Made by a program: the position numbers and the translations under genes. A DNA stretch of 60,800 bases. Source: Spirochaetes bacterium GWE1_32_154. GTDB lineage: Bacteria; Spirochaetota; GWE2-31-10. The stretch covers positions 1 through 60,800 of the forward strand of contig MIAY01000014.1 of assembly GCA_001829315.1 (NCBI GenBank), written 5' to 3'. The notes beneath the pieces were generated by a model. That model ran no database searches and was not told the origin of the DNA. It was given only the letters and a program-made list of their open reading frames with translations. The stretch's first letter is position 1; the number at the start of each line of letters is the position of its first letter. Positions 58,954-60,800 of this stretch are shown in pieces.

Positions 58954-60303
58954 ATGAGAAAAATAACTATTTCTATTCTAGGTCGACCTAATGTAGGTAA
59001 ATCGACTTTATTTAATAGGTTAATTGGGAACAGAAGAGCAATAATTGATGGGACTCCGGGAGTTACCCGTGATGTAATTCGAGCTGAATTTAGTATTGAT
59101 GATTTAAAAATTACTTTACAGGATACAGGTGGTTTAACTGATGAAGGGGATTTTCTTAATCCATTAATTCAGAAAAAATCATTAGAAGCTTTAAAACAAT
59201 CTGATATTGTAATCTTTATGGTAGAAGCACGAAATATTCTACCAATAGAAGAGGAATTTATTAAACTATTACGAAAAGCAGATAAAGATACAATAATAAT
59301 AATGAATAAAAGTGATAGCCCTGACAAGGATATATTTGTTCATGATTTTCATAAATATGGCCTTGGCGAACCCTTACCTATTTCCGCATCACACAATCGA
59401 AATATTGATGAATTGTTAGAAATACTAACTGAAAAAATTAAAGAACTTACGATAAATGATGTTAAAGAGGAAATTGTACCTGTTGAAGAAGATATTCAAG
59501 CTGCTGAGCGTTTAAAAGAAATTAAAATAGCAATTGTAGGAAAGCCAAATGTTGGTAAATCTTCTCTATTAAATAAAATTACAGGTGTAGACAGAAGTAT
59601 TGTTTCAAATATACCCGGAACTACAAGAGATATTATTGATGAAAATCTTGATTATAAAGGATATAAATTAACTTTCTTAGATACTGCCGGAATTAGACGA
59701 AAATCAAGAGTTGTTGAAGATATTGAATATTATTCTGTAAATAGAAGTATTAAAGCAATAATTGAAGCCGATGTAACCCTTTTAGTTATTGATTCATTGG
59801 AAGATATTTCAGTACAGGATAAAAAAATAACCGATCAAATTGTTAAAAATGGTAAAGGATTAATTGTAATATATAATAAAATTGATTTATTTGAAGAAAA
59901 TTTTGACAAATCTATCAATGAAAAGAAAGAAAATTTCAGCTTTAACTTTCCGCAAATTAGTTATGCACCAATGATTGCTACATCTGCACTATCAGGAAAA
60001 GGAATTCATACTGTATTAGAAACTATTATTAATATAAAAAAGAATCTCAATAGAAAATTATCAACATCAGAATTAAATAACTTTATTCAGGAAGTAATAA
60101 GAAAATATACCCCCTCATCAAAACAAGGTGTATTAAGAATATTTTATGGCGTTCAAACATCAGTTTCGCCGGTTGAATTTAAATTCTTTTTGAATAAAAC
60201 CTCACTAATGAATGAAAGTTATAAAAGTTATATGAGTAATAAATTAAGGCAATATTTTAAATTTGATGGAGTTCCTTTTAAAATAGTTTATAAAAATAAA
60301 TAA
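58954..60303 (+). CDS. der: Ribosome assembly GTPase Der (EngA)
   Basis: An essential GTPase with two G domains in tandem that acts in 50S subunit maturation. In the 449 residues, G1 of domain 1 is GRPNVGKST at 10-18 with DTGG as G3 and NKSD as G4. Domain 2 has GKPNVGKSS at 196-204, DTAGIRRKSRV and NKID. The C-terminal KH-like domain begins near 355 (NRKLSTSELNNFIQEVIRKYTPSS). Length and motif order are standard. It is co-transcribed with ptsI. Confidence 0.96.
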   Translation: MRKITISILGRPNVGKSTLFNRLIGNRRAIIDGTPGVTRDVIRAEFSIDDLKITLQDTGGLTDEGDFLNPLIQKKSLEALKQSDIVIFMVEARNILPIEEEFIKLLRKADKDTIIIMNKSDSPDKDIFVHDFHKYGLGEPLPISASHNRNIDELLEILTEKIKELTINDVKEEIVPVEEDIQAAERLKEIKIAIVGKPNVGKSSLLNKITGVDRSIVSNIPGTTRDIIDENLDYKGYKLTFLDTAGIRRKSRVVEDIEYYSVNRSIKAIIEADVTLLVIDSLEDISVQDKKITDQIVKNGKGLIVIYNKIDLFEENFDKSINEKKENFSFNFPQISYAPMIATSALSGKGIHTVLETIINIKKNLNRKLSTSELNNFIQEVIRKYTPSSKQGVLRIFYGVQTSVSPVEFKFFLNKTSLMNESYKSYMSNKLRQYFKFDGVPFKIVYKNK

Positions 60304-60305
60304 AT

Positions 60306-60335
60306 AAAAAAAAGCCACAAATGTGGCTTTTTTTT
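60306..60335. terminator. Bidirectional Rho-independent terminator
   Basis: GCCACA and TGTGGC pair around AA, flanked by A8 on the left and T8 on the right. It lies between convergent der and a small minus-strand gene and fits both. Confidence 0.88.
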
Positions 60336-60352
60336 ATTAATAACAATGAGCA

Positions 60353-60520
60353 TTATTTTTTAGTAATGTTTAAAAAATTTTTTCTTTCTAAAAGCTCTTT
60401 AGCATATTTAGAAGTAAGTCCACCCATAGAAGTTTTTGTTTTTTCAATCGCTTTATCTAATTCTTCCACAGTCATTTTATTAATCTTTTTATTCTTTTCT
60501 TCAGTAGTATTTTCTGACAT
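60353..60520 (-). CDS. Small hypothetical protein (55 residues)
   Basis: A short gene on the minus strand: MSENTTEEKNKKINKMTVEE at the start, a helical middle (ELDKAIEKTKTSMGGLTSKY) and an ending AKELLERKNFLNITKK. GAGGTG precedes the ATG at good spacing and a terminator follows the stop, which together support a real gene. It is highly charged, probably a soluble helical protein. The function is unknown. Confidence 0.55.
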   Translation of the reverse strand: MSENTTEEKNKKINKMTVEELDKAIEKTKTSMGGLTSKYAKELLERKNFLNITKK

Positions 60521-60589
60521 TTTTCACCTCAAATAAATTTTATCAAACAATTTATAACATATTTTTTTATTTTTTTAAATAGTTTTTTA

Positions 60590-60799
60590 TTAATATTTAA
60601 TAATTTTTATACTATCTTTATTGAGCCAGCCATATAATAGATCGTCAATTTTGACCTGTACAAAATCTCCTTCTATTTTTTCTATGGTAACTTTCTTACC
60701 TTCATCGATAGTAGAAATTATTGTATCTAGATATGGTGAAAGAAATAAATCAGCAGATTTAGTAGCAGTTATTATTCCTTTAGTATTATAAAATCTAAA
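60590..60799 (-). CDS. C-terminal part of an SH3b-like domain protein (5' end beyond the window)
   Basis: The minus-strand frame is open from the window's right edge to TAA at 60592-60590 (69 residues visible). The pattern TKSADLFLSPYLDTIISTIDEGKKVTIEKIEGDFVQVKIDDLLYGWLNKDSIKII has the spacing of a bacterial SH3 domain (two-strand turn, glycine-tryptophan near the end). Such domains often close periplasmic TPR or BatE-like proteins. The rest cannot be seen. Confidence 0.6.
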   Translation of the reverse strand, partial: FRFYNTKGIITATKSADLFLSPYLDTIISTIDEGKKVTIEKIEGDFVQVKIDDLLYGWLNKDSIKIIKY

Positions 60800-60800
60800 A

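Noticed and set aside
1-60800. CRISPR array, prophage or insertion sequence
   Set aside because: No regularly spaced direct repeats, transposase, integrase or phage structural genes were found; the repeats seen are dispersed single palindromes.

Overview
This 60.8 kb window is AT-rich chromosomal DNA (sampled lines outside one giant gene run at roughly 25-32 % G+C). It most likely comes from an anaerobic spirochaete or a close relative. The grounds are: many lipoproteins, a periplasmic efflux adaptor without the usual alpha-helical hairpin (as described for Borrelia BesA), an rpsF-ssb-rpsR-rplI-dnaB run, PilZ, GGDEF and CheX signalling proteins, and a 1465-residue 2-hydroxyacyl-CoA dehydratase activase-type protein typical of strict anaerobes. 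The phylum assignment is an inference. I found no tRNA, rRNA, CRISPR array, transposase or phage gene.

Layout. 1-5.2 kb: the C-terminal fragment of a class III nucleotide cyclase, then a minus-strand cell-envelope cluster (RgpF-type protein, family 2 glycosyltransferase, LptB, sugar-nucleotide epimerase). 5.2-6.0 kb: a PilZ-type protein. 6.0-13.7 kb: an efflux operon (double-HTH TetR regulator, TolC-like channel, adaptor, RND pump, small PII-like pump-associated protein) with two near-identical palindromic operators in front. 13.7-21.2 kb: a long minus-strand run of rpsF, ssb, rpsR, rplI, dnaB, sppA, a fused ATPase-permease and its binding lipoprotein. 21.3-24.4 kb: CheX and two unknown secreted, probable outer-membrane proteins. 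24.4-29.4 kb: pheS, pheT, a TPR protein and a small PH-like protein in one operon. 29.5-33.3 kb: an Smr protein, a TPR lipoprotein, a protein with two cyclic-nucleotide-binding domains, and two convergent lipoproteins. 33.5-37.9 kb: the giant activase-type protein. 37.9-41.4 kb: a SemiSWEET-like protein, a PAS-GGDEF diguanylate cyclase with its receiver partner, and a zinc-ribbon membrane protein. 41.4-45.0 kb: a complete riboflavin operon (ribD-ribE-ribBA-ribH) under an FMN riboswitch. 45.0-53.8 kb: one gene for a 2922-residue lipoprotein of Ig-like repeats. 54.1-60.8 kb: asd-lysA, an orphan, ptsI-der, a small gene and the end of an SH3-like protein gene.

Most notable observations. (1) ribE has no ATG, GTG or TTG at its conserved N-terminus and appears to begin at ATA behind a good Shine-Dalgarno sequence, inside the end of ribD. 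(2) A family of about 48-bp imperfect palindromes built on a CTCTTGCAAAAATAC core recurs at five intergenic places, once as a compound element; a bona fide terminator carries the same core arms. (3) The efflux operon combines a tandem TetR fusion, two operators and an adaptor that lacks the hairpin but carries an insertion of about 125 residues. (4) The giant lipoprotein gene is visibly richer in G+C than its surroundings. (5) Two adjacent secreted proteins appear to join a TolB-N-like domain to a beta-barrel.
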